Positions 1-5,372 of a stretch of DNA of 64,000 nucleotides are shown here, piece by piece. A model generated the notes under the pieces. That model ran no database searches and was not told the origin of the DNA. It saw only the letters and a program-made list of their open reading frames with translations. The stretch is taken from assembly GCA_023489335.1 (NCBI GenBank), contig JAMDCP010000017.1, forward strand, positions 1 through 64,000. Reading direction: 5' to 3'. A program made the translations under genes and the position numbers. Position 1 is the stretch's first letter; the number at the start of each line of letters is the position of its first letter. The DNA comes from Deltaproteobacteria bacterium (GTDB lineage: Bacteria; SZUA-79; Acidulodesulfobacterales; Acidulodesulfobacteraceae).

Positions 1-108
1 TACAACGACTTAAGCCTTCTTGATTGTTTCATATGCGTAAAATCAAAAGAACTTAAAATCGATATGCTAAGTTTTGATAAAAACTTACATAAAAAATGTG
101 ATAGATAA
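1..108 (+). CDS. PIN-domain protein, C-terminal fragment (cut by window edge)
   Basis: The window opens inside a reading frame of 35 codons that ends at a TAA. The residues read YNDLSLLDCFICVKS, then LKIDMLSFDKNLHKKC. The D-x-S-L-x-D pattern followed by a 'L-S-F-D-K' strand is the usual end of VapC-type PIN ribonuclease toxins, where the Asp residues belong to the acidic metal site. The N-terminal half and any antitoxin lie outside the window. Seen: the in-frame tail. Inferred: a VapC-like toxin, in keeping with the toxin-antitoxin genes that follow. Confidence 0.6.
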   Translation, partial: YNDLSLLDCFICVKSKELKIDMLSFDKNLHKKCDR

Positions 109-125
109 ACCGTATCTTGTTAAAT

Positions 126-180
126 AAAGGCGTCAGATTTATTTATTCCCTTACTCCCGCTTGAATCTGTGGGGTAGGGG
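126..180 (+). repeat. Short dispersed repeat, copy A
   Basis: Begins AAAGGCGTCAGATTTATTTA and continues through an ACTCCCGCTTGAATCTG-like core to GGGGTAGGGG. Near-identical blocks recur at 865, 2998, 4211, 4274 and 4423, always between genes of the toxin-antitoxin strip. The first 20 bases match the terminal inverted repeat of the longer palindromic elements at 29263 and 56083, so the short copies are probably reduced members of the same family. Confidence 0.7.
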
Positions 181-275
181 TTTTATTTTTACCGCTATTT
201 TAAAAAAGGGGTCGGCTTATGAATAATATAATAAAAAAAAGCAACAGAGCCAATAAATAACCGGGGGAAGATAAT

Positions 276-866
276 ATGGACATGAAACTTGTTTATATAA
301 TTCTTACAGCATTTTTTACAAGTATCTGTTATTATATAGCCTCATTGATCCTCAATAGGAAACAAGCTGGGGACAGGTTATTCACGCTCCTTGCATCCAT
401 AAAAACTGAATTATTAACACTCAAGGATAGGGAACAGGAACTTGTAGGGAATATCATAGAAGAGGCCAAGAAAGATTCAGATTATCCATTAAAAAAGGTG
501 CCGTTGATTGGACTTATAAAGCCTTCTTTTGAATATTTTACCGTATACGATAACTCTTCTCACGAACTAATAGGGCTTTTAAGGAATAAAAGCAAAACTC
601 TTGCTCCGGATATTGCAAAAACATATCTTTTGGTTAAAGGCTATTACGATGAAATAATTTACTTTCCGGAGCTTGATAAAATGCGCACAGACCCATCAGA
701 TTATATGAAAAATCATGAAGTCTGCCCTGATGGAAAAATAACTTATATTAAAAATGATTCTGCGCTTATTAATTATTTTAATAATTTTATATTAAGAGAT
801 CGTAAAGCAATATTAAAAACTATTGATAATATTGTAAGTGAAATCAATATAATTTTAGGCTCGTAA
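276..866 (+). CDS. Hypothetical membrane-anchored protein
   Basis: 196 residues, not recognised. One hydrophobic segment spans about residues 4-26 and looks like an uncleaved N-terminal anchor. It is followed by a charged, mostly helical region (about 30-70) and a mixed alpha/beta body without cysteine pairs, nucleotide-binding loops or other motifs I can name. A GGGGGAAG ribosome-binding site precedes the ATG. It stands alone between two copies of the short dispersed repeat and between toxin-antitoxin remnants, so it may be accessory cargo. Codon use looks like that of its neighbours. No function is proposed. Confidence 0.6.
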   Translation: MDMKLVYIILTAFFTSICYYIASLILNRKQAGDRLFTLLASIKTELLTLKDREQELVGNIIEEAKKDSDYPLKKVPLIGLIKPSFEYFTVYDNSSHELIGLLRNKSKTLAPDIAKTYLLVKGYYDEIIYFPELDKMRTDPSDYMKNHEVCPDGKITYIKNDSALINYFNNFILRDRKAILKTIDNIVSEINIILGS

Positions 867-907
867 AGGTATCTGATTTATCCGTCACTCCCGCTTGAAT
901 CTGCTGG
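865..907 (+). repeat. Short dispersed repeat, copy B
   Basis: AAAGGTATCTGATTTA followed by CCGTCACTCCCGCTTGAATCTG. It overlaps the stop codon of the preceding hypothetical gene by two bases. It is a shortened copy of the family described at 126. Confidence 0.6.
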
Positions 908-946
908 TTTTGTCCGCCCGTAACACACAATTACAATTACGTAAAC

Positions 947-992
947 TTGATTATTTTTTAAATTTGATGTATATATTAATGTATATATCAAA
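947..992 (+). promoter_or_regulatory. Promoter with overlapping palindromic operator for addiction module
   Basis: TTGATT (947-952) and TATATA (970-975) are separated by 17 bases. The -10 lies inside an imperfect 30-base palindrome (963-992, ends TTTGAT and ATCAAA). This is the usual layout of a promoter repressed by its own antitoxin-toxin complex, and it sits about 57 bases before the antitoxin start at 1049. The elements are seen; autorepression is inferred. Confidence 0.45.
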
Positions 993-1048
993 TAAATTTA
1001 TGTTTTTTTAGTGTGTAAATTTAATTTTTTAAAAATTGGGTAATAAAA

Positions 1049-1276
1049 ATGACACAAACTGAAGATCTTTTCGATGAAATTGTTTCTTTGCCGTTAGATT
1101 TAAAAATACAGCTTATCGATAAATTATTACAGAGCATTCAGCCTATCAACATAGAAATAGATAAGCTATGGGCAGATGAGGCGGAAAAAAGAATTCAAGA
1201 AATAAAATGCGGTAAAGTCAATACTATTTCCGGCAAAGAGGTATTTAATAAGATATATAAAAGGTTAAACTCTTGA
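1049..1276 (+). CDS. Addiction-module antitoxin (TIGR02574 / Unstab_antitox type)
   Basis: 75 residues. The 'IVSLPLDLKIQLIDKLLQSI' helix followed by a C-terminal '...LWADEAEKRIQEIKCGKV' stretch is typical of the short unstable antitoxins that pair with RelE/ParE-type toxins. In that family the C-terminal part wraps around the toxin. The stop codon overlaps the TTG start of the toxin fragment at 1273, as expected for a coupled pair. Since that toxin is truncated, the antitoxin may have no functional partner here. Family assignment rests on pattern only. Confidence 0.75.
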   Translation: MTQTEDLFDEIVSLPLDLKIQLIDKLLQSIQPINIEIDKLWADEAEKRIQEIKCGKVNTISGKEVFNKIYKRLNS

Positions 1277-1449
1277 TTTATTCTTTTCATCCCGAAGCTG
1301 AAAAAGAACTCAACGAGGCTATTGAATACTATAATAAATGTAAGGACGGTTTAGGATTTGAGTTTACCGAAGAGGTTTATTTAGCCATTCAAGAAATTAT
1401 TTCTTTCCCTCAAGCATGGACTAATATGTCGGCTAATACAAGTAAGTAA
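1273..1449 (+). pseudogene. RelE/ParE-family toxin, C-terminally truncated
   Basis: A frame opening at TTG (1273), overlapping the antitoxin stop, encodes 58 residues. It starts LIYSFHPEAEKELNEAIEYY, a classic RelE/ParE N-terminus (beta strand, then the amphipathic 'EAxxEL.EAI.YY' helix). It runs to SFPQAWTNMSANTSK and stops. Intact relatives are roughly 90-100 residues and continue from this point with the basic, catalytic beta sheet ('RRxLxxRFPYxIxY'). That half is missing, so the toxin should be inactive. The next antitoxin's ribosome-binding site begins seven bases after the stop, suggesting a deletion that joined two modules. Confidence 0.7.
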
Positions 1450-1470
1450 TGAGAAAAGGAGGGTTTGATT

Positions 1471-1662
1471 ATGAAAATGGTTAAAAAAGAAGTTATTCAA
1501 TTAATACAGTCATTGCCGGACGATATAAATATCAATGATATAATGGATGAGCTTTACTTTAAGCTTCAGGTAGATAGCGGACTAAAAGAGCTCGAAGAAG
1601 GCAAGTGGATTTCCCATGAAGATGTCGAGCAAAAATTAAAAGAAAAATGGCTGCAAAAATAA
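1471..1662 (+). CDS. Antitoxin of a RelE/ParE-type module
   Basis: 63 residues from ATG 1471. A strong AAGGAGGG (1456-1463) sits seven bases ahead of that ATG, so I prefer it to the in-frame TTG at 1465. The protein has 'IIQSLPDD'-like and 'MDELYFKLQVDSGLKELEEG' elements and ends 'ISHEDVEQKLKEKWLQK'. This is the common architecture of antitoxins from ParE/RelE pairs, with an N-terminal dimer and DNA-binding part and a C-terminal toxin-binding helix. It overlaps the toxin start at 1647 by 16 bases. Its toxin is also shortened. Confidence 0.75.
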   Translation: MKMVKKEVIQLIQSLPDDININDIMDELYFKLQVDSGLKELEEGKWISHEDVEQKLKEKWLQK

Positions 1663-1862
1663 GGTGGTCTATCCGTGCTGTTTCAAATCTTGAAGAAATA
1701 TATAATTATATTTCAAAGGATTCTAAAAATTACGCTAATTTTTTCATAAAAAATGTGCTATCCGCAATTAAAAGCATTCCCGATTTTCCAAATAAAGGAA
1801 GAATGGTTCCTGAATATATGGATAAAAATTTAAGAGAGTTAATCTTCAAAAATTATAGATGA
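1647..1862 (+). pseudogene. ParE/RelE-type toxin, C-terminally truncated
   Basis: 71 residues. The pattern 'RWSIRAVSNLEEIYNYISKDS...A..FI..VL.AI..IPDFPNKGRMVPE' is typical of ParE, a gyrase-poisoning family. Intact members are about 95-100 residues and read 'RELIFKNYRIxYxI...' at the end. Here the frame stops immediately after FKNYR, so the last strands are gone. The break coincides with the start of a hairpin-rich segment at about 1858, which also decapitates the next gene. Likely inactive, although a short product would still be made from the antitoxin operon. Confidence 0.65.
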
Positions 1863-1878
1863 AAACCTGCCTGTTGAA

Positions 1879-1950
1879 AGTTCCGAAGGAACTTCATGAG
1901 ACCGAAGGTCATATCGGAAGCAGGCATCGAAGCATTGCTTCGATGCCTGC
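1879..1950. repeat. Cluster of three tight hairpins at a gene-fusion scar
   Basis: Three perfect inverted repeats lie within 72 bases: AGTTCC-GAA-GGAACT (1879-1893), GACC-GAA-GGTC (1900-1910), and a 31-base repeat whose arms are GCAGGCATCGAAGCA (1920-1934) and its complement (1936-1950) around a single T. Two of the loops are GAA. The segment separates a ParE gene that has lost its end from a DUF5615-type gene that has lost its beginning. It therefore looks like an inserted small palindromic element or a rearrangement scar. Confidence 0.7.
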
Positions 1951-2294
1951 TGGAGATGGCGAAGCGGTCAATTTCGGAAATGCTGACCAACGCCGGTTAT
2001 GATTCAAAAACCGTAAACGACCAAAAACTTCAAGGCTCAAAAGATTCCGTTCTTATTGAAATATGTAAAAGCGAACAGCGTGTTTTAATTACCCTCGATA
2101 TTGATTTTACCGATATTAGGTTATATCCGCCCGAAGAATGTTCCGGTATTATTGTTTTAAGGGGCAAAATCCACTCGAAAAATCATTTAATCGATATTTT
2201 TCGCAAGGCTATACCTTTGCTTCAGAGTGAGCCTTTAGACCGGCATTTATGGATTGTCGAAGAAACGAAGATTCGTATAAGGGGTAAGGATTAA
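1896..2294 (+). pseudogene. DUF5615-type PIN-like protein with replaced N-terminus
   Basis: Frame of 132 residues. From about residue 27 it reads 'RSISEMLTNAGYDSKTVNDQ' and 'VLITLDIDFTDIRLYPPEE..GIIVLR', clear hallmarks of the DUF5615 PIN-like toxin family. Intact members start 'MKxLxDENLP', which supplies the first catalytic Asp. Here those residues are absent, and the first 25 or so codons read through the palindromic segment at 1920-1950. The start used (ATG 1896) has AAGGAA four bases upstream, so a chimeric protein could be translated, but I expect it to be catalytically dead. Confidence 0.55.
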
Positions 2295-2309
2295 GAAAAT
2301 AAAAGGGTC

Positions 2310-2684
2310 TTAAGGATAATAAATTAACTCTTTTTTCGGATAGTGTTTTATATTTCCGGTAAGAATTTTATATTTTTTTAAATATGCGGTTGCCATTATT
2401 AAGCAATCCACGGTAGTTAAAGTTATGCCGGTTTTTCTATATTTTTTAAAAAGTTCGCCCCCGTATTCGGCAATTTCCAAAGAAACCGGTTCTATAACAG
2501 AGGCGTTTATAAAATTAACGGTATCGTCTTTTTCATTTTTCTTCATTCCTGCAAAAAGTTCATAGGCGGACAGGATGCTTATATGGGTTATACTGTTTTC
2601 CCACAACTTTGATAAAATATTTTCTACGGTTTTGCCCCCTCTTAAGAAATCTATTGCAATATCGGTATCAATTATTACCTTCAG
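2310..2684 (-). CDS. vapC: VapC-family PIN ribonuclease toxin (non-standard start codon)
   Basis: 124 residues if translation starts at CTG 2684. The frame then reads LKVIIDTDIAIDFLRGG, the textbook PIN opening with D6 and D8. It continues with 'SAYELFAGM' (second acidic residue), 'LTTVDCLIMATA' (third Asp) and 'ILTGNIKHYPKK'. A conventional start is found only at TTG 2606, which would remove the catalytic D-T-D. GGGAG precedes CTG/ATA/ATT codons in the right place, and the start overlaps the antitoxin end by 17 bases. The toxin probably cleaves RNA, often initiator tRNA or rRNA in this family. All acidic residues are present, so it is likely active. Confidence 0.75.
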   Translation of the reverse strand: MKVIIDTDIAIDFLRGGKTVENILSKLWENSITHISILSAYELFAGMKKNEKDDTVNFINASVIEPVSLEIAEYGGELFKKYRKTGITLTTVDCLIMATAYLKKYKILTGNIKHYPKKELIYYP

Positions 2685-2901
2685 TATAATTTCTCCCTTT
2701 GTCGGTTCTTATTTCTTTTATTATATTTTCGGTGGATTCAGTCCTATTTTTCCATTTGCCGAAACTGTTTTTTGCCTTTTCTATTCTTTTTTTCTGCAAA
2801 TATTGAATTAAAGCTTCGGAGACCGTATGGCTAAAGTTATCGGATATGCTCCTTGCCTCTTCGAATATTTCATCCGAAACGGAAATGCATGTTTTTTTCA
2901 T
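2668..2901 (-). CDS. vapB: VapB-type ribbon-helix-helix antitoxin
   Basis: 77 residues from ATG 2901, which has GGAGGTG eleven bases upstream. An upstream GTG at 2937 would add a poorly supported leader. The N-terminus 'MKKTCISVSDEIFEEARSI' is a CopG/Arc-like strand plus helix, followed by 'FSHTVSEALIQYLQKKR' as the second helix. The acidic, flexible C-terminus should bind and neutralise the PIN toxin encoded just downstream with overlap. Expected to repress its own promoter at 2951-2979. Confidence 0.75.
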   Translation of the reverse strand: MKKTCISVSDEIFEEARSISDNFSHTVSEALIQYLQKKRIEKAKNSFGKWKNRTESTENIIKEIRTDKGRNYTEGNN

Positions 2902-2950
2902 AATTTTTCTTACACCTCCATATTTATATAATACCACATAGTATATTTAT

Positions 2951-2979
2951 ATTATATTACTAAATATTATTACCGTCAA
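2951..2979 (-). promoter_or_regulatory. Sigma-70-type promoter of the vapBC pair
   Basis: On the minus strand TTGACG (2979-2974) and a perfect TATAAT (2956-2951) are separated by 17 bases, about 50 bases before the antitoxin ATG. This is a near-consensus housekeeping promoter in the right place and direction. Confidence 0.65.
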
Positions 2980-2997
2980 GCTTTTAGCTTTTAAAAT

Positions 2998-3052
2998 AAA
3001 GGCGTCCGATTTATTTATTCCCCCACTTCCGCTTGTATCTGCGGGGTAGGGG
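2998..3052 (+). repeat. Short dispersed repeat, copy C
   Basis: AAAGGCGTCCGATTTATTTA, then a CACTTCCGCTTGTATCTG core, ending in GGGGTAGGGG. Closest to copy A at 126. It lies between the divergent vapBC pair and the AbrB-like gene. Confidence 0.7.
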
Positions 3053-3110
3053 ATTTTTATTTTAACCTATAAACATTAACTTGTTTTTTTAATTAATACC
3101 AGCATAATAA

Positions 3111-3129
3111 AAGTAAGAAATACTTACTT
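3111..3129 (+). promoter_or_regulatory. Inverted-repeat operator upstream of AbrB-like gene
   Basis: AAGTAAG and CTTACTT flank five bases, immediately upstream of the ribosome-binding site of the AbrB-like gene. A weak promoter (TTGTTT 3081, CATAAT 3103, 16 apart) precedes it. A dimeric swapped-hairpin antitoxin could bind here; the role is inferred. Confidence 0.4.
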
Positions 3130-3149
3130 AGGAGGTGTATATTTATATT

Positions 3150-3386
3150 ATGGAAACTACAAGCATGTCCGTTAAAGGACAGGTGGTAATACCAAATAAA
3201 ATCAGAAAAGCACTTGGTTTAAAGCCTAATTCCAAACTGATTATACTTCAGGACGGAAGCAATATTCTTTTAAAGCCCATAGAAGAACCCAAGATGAAGG
3301 ATTTTAAAAATCTTATCGCCATGGGGGACGAAATTTCTAAAAAATTAAATCTAAAGCGCAAAGACGTCAGCAGGGTCAACTTTTAA
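3150..3386 (+). CDS. AbrB/MazE-type swapped-hairpin antitoxin, apparently orphan
   Basis: 78 residues from ATG 3150, preferred over the in-frame GTG 3135 that overlaps the GGAGGTG site (3131-3137). Residues 1-45 give the SpoVT/AbrB signature 'MSVKGQVVIPNKIRKALGLKP.SKL.I..DG..ILLKPI', a DNA-binding swapped hairpin. The C-terminal 30 residues are charged and would be the toxin-binding arm. No toxin gene follows: the next frame is a separate ribbon-helix-helix/PIN pair with its own promoter. It could be an orphan antitoxin, a stand-alone regulator, or act on a toxin elsewhere. Confidence 0.75.
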   Translation: METTSMSVKGQVVIPNKIRKALGLKPNSKLIILQDGSNILLKPIEEPKMKDFKNLIAMGDEISKKLNLKRKDVSRVNF

Positions 3387-3394
3387 TTCGCATA

Positions 3395-3440
3395 TTGACA
3401 TTCGGCATATAAGTGTGTATAATTGTAATACACACTTATA
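3395..3440 (+). promoter_or_regulatory. Consensus sigma-70 promoter overlapped by a 12-bp inverted repeat
   Basis: TTGACA (3395-3400), 17 bases, then TATAAT (3418-3423): both boxes match consensus exactly. A perfect inverted repeat, TATAAGTGTGTA (3408-3419) and its complement (3429-3440) around nine bases, covers the -10 and start region. This is what an autorepressed toxin-antitoxin promoter should look like. It drives the pair at 3506-4196. Confidence 0.75.
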
Positions 3441-3505
3441 TTGGTGTCGGAGCGAAACGATATGCAATTATGCCAATTTAATTAATTATTGCGGAAGGAT
3501 TTAAT

Positions 3506-3772
3506 ATGGCTTTAATAAAAAATAATAAAAAAGAATTATCTATAAGAAAAAATATTACTATGCCTGTGGAAACAGAACAGGATTTAGAGCTTTTGTCAAA
3601 AATAATGAATAAACCTCAAAGCATGATTATACGGGAACTCATAGAAGAAAAATCGAAAGAATTTAAAAAAATGAAAAAAATAGAAGCATTTAATAAAACC
3701 ACAGGCATTGCCGCAAATTTAATCGGAAATATAACAACACAGCAGATAAAATCTCAAAGAAACGATGTTTAA
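3506..3772 (+). CDS. Ribbon-helix-helix antitoxin of a PIN-toxin pair
   Basis: 88 residues. 'SIRKNITMPVETEQDLELLSKIMNKPQSMIIRELIEEKSKEF' fits a CopG/RHH fold: a beta strand, helix A, a turn with 'KPQSMI', then helix B. The C-terminal tail, rich in Lys, Gln and Asn, would bind toxin. GGAAGG lies ahead of the ATG, and the end overlaps the PIN gene by eight bases. Predicted to bind the 3408-3440 inverted repeat and control its own operon. Confidence 0.7.
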   Translation: MALIKNNKKELSIRKNITMPVETEQDLELLSKIMNKPQSMIIRELIEEKSKEFKKMKKIEAFNKTTGIAANLIGNITTQQIKSQRNDV

Positions 3773-4196
3773 AAAAGTATTTATAGACGCTAACGTTATA
3801 CTCGATATTTTTGATAATAGCCGGTCTTTTAGTAAATACAGCATAGAGACGATAAGTTATTTATTAACCAACAGTGCGCAGTTATTTACCAGCAGCGATT
3901 TAATTACTACCGTATATTATATTTTATCAAAGAAAAATAAAAATATAGCTTTAAAATCCATAAAACTATCTTTGGATTACTTAGATTTAATCCCGTTTTC
4001 CAACTTCGAAACCGCAAAAGCTATAAAACTTATGGAAGCGGATAAAAGCTATAAAGATTTTGAGGACACATTGCAATATGTTCTTGCTAAAAAAAATAAA
4101 TGTGAAATTATTTTAAGCAACGATAATAATTTTTACGGAAAAGATATTGAAATTGCAACCACAGAAAAGTTTTGTAAAATTTATATAAAAAATTAA
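3765..4196 (+). CDS. PIN-domain ribonuclease toxin
   Basis: 143 residues. It opens 'KKVFIDANVILDIFD', with the first catalytic Asp in the D-A-N form common to PIN toxins. Further on are 'TSSDLITTVYYIL', 'KDFEDTLQYVLAKK' (E and D of the acidic site) and 'IILSNDNNF' (final D). Translation is coupled to the upstream antitoxin by an eight-base overlap. All metal-binding positions seem present, so this looks like the most complete toxin-antitoxin pair of the strip. Target RNA unknown. Confidence 0.75.
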   Translation: MFKKVFIDANVILDIFDNSRSFSKYSIETISYLLTNSAQLFTSSDLITTVYYILSKKNKNIALKSIKLSLDYLDLIPFSNFETAKAIKLMEADKSYKDFEDTLQYVLAKKNKCEIILSNDNNFYGKDIEIATTEKFCKIYIKN

Positions 4197-4210
4197 CCAA
4201 CAAAAAGCAA

Positions 4211-4270
4211 AAAGGCATCCGATTTATTCATTCATTTATTCCGTCACTTCCGCTTGTATCTGCGGGGTAT
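4211..4270 (+). repeat. Short dispersed repeat, copy D
   Basis: AAAGGCATCCGATTTATTCA with a small internal duplication, then CCGTCACTTCCGCTTGTATC and TGCGGGGTAT. It follows the PIN toxin directly. Confidence 0.7.
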
Positions 4271-4273
4271 AAC

Positions 4274-4320
4274 AAAGGTGTCAGATTTATTTATTCCCCA
4301 ACTCCCGCCCGTATTTGCCT
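4274..4320 (+). repeat. Short dispersed repeat, copy E
   Basis: AAAGGTGTCAGATTTATTTA, then CCCCAACTCCCGCCCGTATT. Almost tandem with copy D, same orientation, three bases between them. Confidence 0.65.
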
Positions 4321-4422
4321 ATTTCAACCTTTGTTCTCTCTGTCGTTCACCATAATTACCTAAAAATTTAATTTCCTGAATAAAAAACCTCGTTACATCG
4401 CCTCCATATTTAAAATTAAATT

Positions 4423-4466
4423 AAAGGTGTCCGATTTATTTATTTCCCGCAGGCGGCGGGACGGGG
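4423..4466 (+). repeat. Short dispersed repeat, copy F, with GC-rich palindrome
   Basis: AAAGGTGTCCGATTTATTTA followed by TCCCGCAGGCGGCGGGACGG, which holds a small GC-rich hairpin. Between copies E and F (4321-4422) I see only AT-rich spacer. The element lies just past the end of the converging DciA-like gene and could act as its terminator. Confidence 0.6.
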
Positions 4467-4474
4467 AGCAAATA

Positions 4475-4813
4475 TCAGTTATTGATAAACCTGATATCCC
4501 TGGCGGTTATATGCTTTTCCGCTTTTTCCGCAAATATTTTTTTCTTTTCTAAAGAAAAAAGATAGCCGTTGACTTTGCCGAGCAAGTCTTCTTTCTTAAA
4601 CCCGAGTTCAAATAAAAGAACCGGGTTATCGACGCTGACCGTCAGAATATCTTTATTAAACGCCTTTGGTTTGGTTTTTTTTCCTAAATCGGGGCCGCAA
4701 ATAGTTTCCCAATTTCCGTATAGCATTAAGGTAATGTAATCGGAAAAACTGAGTTTGCTTTTTAGCGCTTTTAAAAGAATATCTTTTAAATTTAATTGTT
4801 GATTTGCGTTCAT
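4475..4813 (-). CDS. DciA-like protein (DUF721)
   Basis: 112 residues. The pattern 'W..ICGPDLGKKTKPKAFNKDILTVSVDNPVLLFELGFKKEDLL..VN' is the DUF721 core of DciA, the loader of the replicative helicase DnaB in bacteria that lack DnaC. In that family the KH-like N-terminal domain carries the Trp and the basic surface. The gene is short, as DciA proteins often are, and has no obvious extra domain. It diverges from the zinc-ribbon gene at 4899 with an 85-base shared control region. Function rests on family resemblance only. Confidence 0.6.
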   Translation of the reverse strand: MNANQQLNLKDILLKALKSKLSFSDYITLMLYGNWETICGPDLGKKTKPKAFNKDILTVSVDNPVLLFELGFKKEDLLGKVNGYLFSLEKKKIFAEKAEKHITARDIRFINN

Positions 4814-4898
4814 AATTATATTATTATTGCTTATAATATAAAAATTTTCAATAATATTAATATCCCAAAATTTATTAAAAAGGTAAAGGTATATAATT

Positions 4899-5372
4899 AT
4901 GATGCGTATTTATTGCCCTTATTGCGGAACATCGTACGATATCGACAAATCTTTAATGCCCGAAGGCAATGTAAAAGTAAGATGCAGGTCATGCGCAAAT
5001 GTTTTCATAATAGATAGGGAAAAGGGGGCTGTTAAAGATGAGCCCGTCCGGCAGGAATACGAATATGAAAAGGTTTCCCTGCCCGGGGATGAACCTGCGG
5101 AACCTGTGCCTGCAACGGAAAAAAACCCGGACGAGGATAAAGACATCGCCTATGATAATGACTTTATGAAATCGGTTATACAGGAAATACACGGCTCACT
5201 AAACCAGGAAGATAAGGAAGAAAATGAAAATAAACCGGGCAGTAAGAAAATAAATTATCTTCAGTTTGTAACATTACTAATACTAATTATATTATTAATA
5301 TTGGCAGGCGCTTATACCCTTGAATATTATAAAATAATAAACTTGCCTTTAACTCTGCCGAAACTGTTTTAA
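4899..5372 (+). CDS. MJ0042-type zinc-ribbon protein with C-terminal membrane anchor
   Basis: 157 residues. The start 'MRIYCPYCGTSYDID' and 'VKVRCRSCANVFII' place two CxxC pairs about 20 residues apart, the MJ0042/zinc-ribbon_5 fold common at the N-terminus of delta- and alphaproteobacterial membrane proteins. A long acidic, Pro- and Glu-rich linker (about 45-115) leads to a single membrane helix (about 125-145) and a short tail. I infer a tail-anchored cytoplasmic sensor or scaffold. The last four bases overlap the end of the convergent kinase gene. Confidence 0.65.
   Translation: MMRIYCPYCGTSYDIDKSLMPEGNVKVRCRSCANVFIIDREKGAVKDEPVRQEYEYEKVSLPGDEPAEPVPATEKNPDEDKDIAYDNDFMKSVIQEIHGSLNQEDKEENENKPGSKKINYLQFVTLLILIILLILAGAYTLEYYKIINLPLTLPKLF

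Noticed and set aside
126-4466. Repeats in the toxin-antitoxin strip as a CRISPR array
   Set aside because: Spacing is irregular (from adjacent to over 2 kb), the units contain genes between them, and no cas genes are present.
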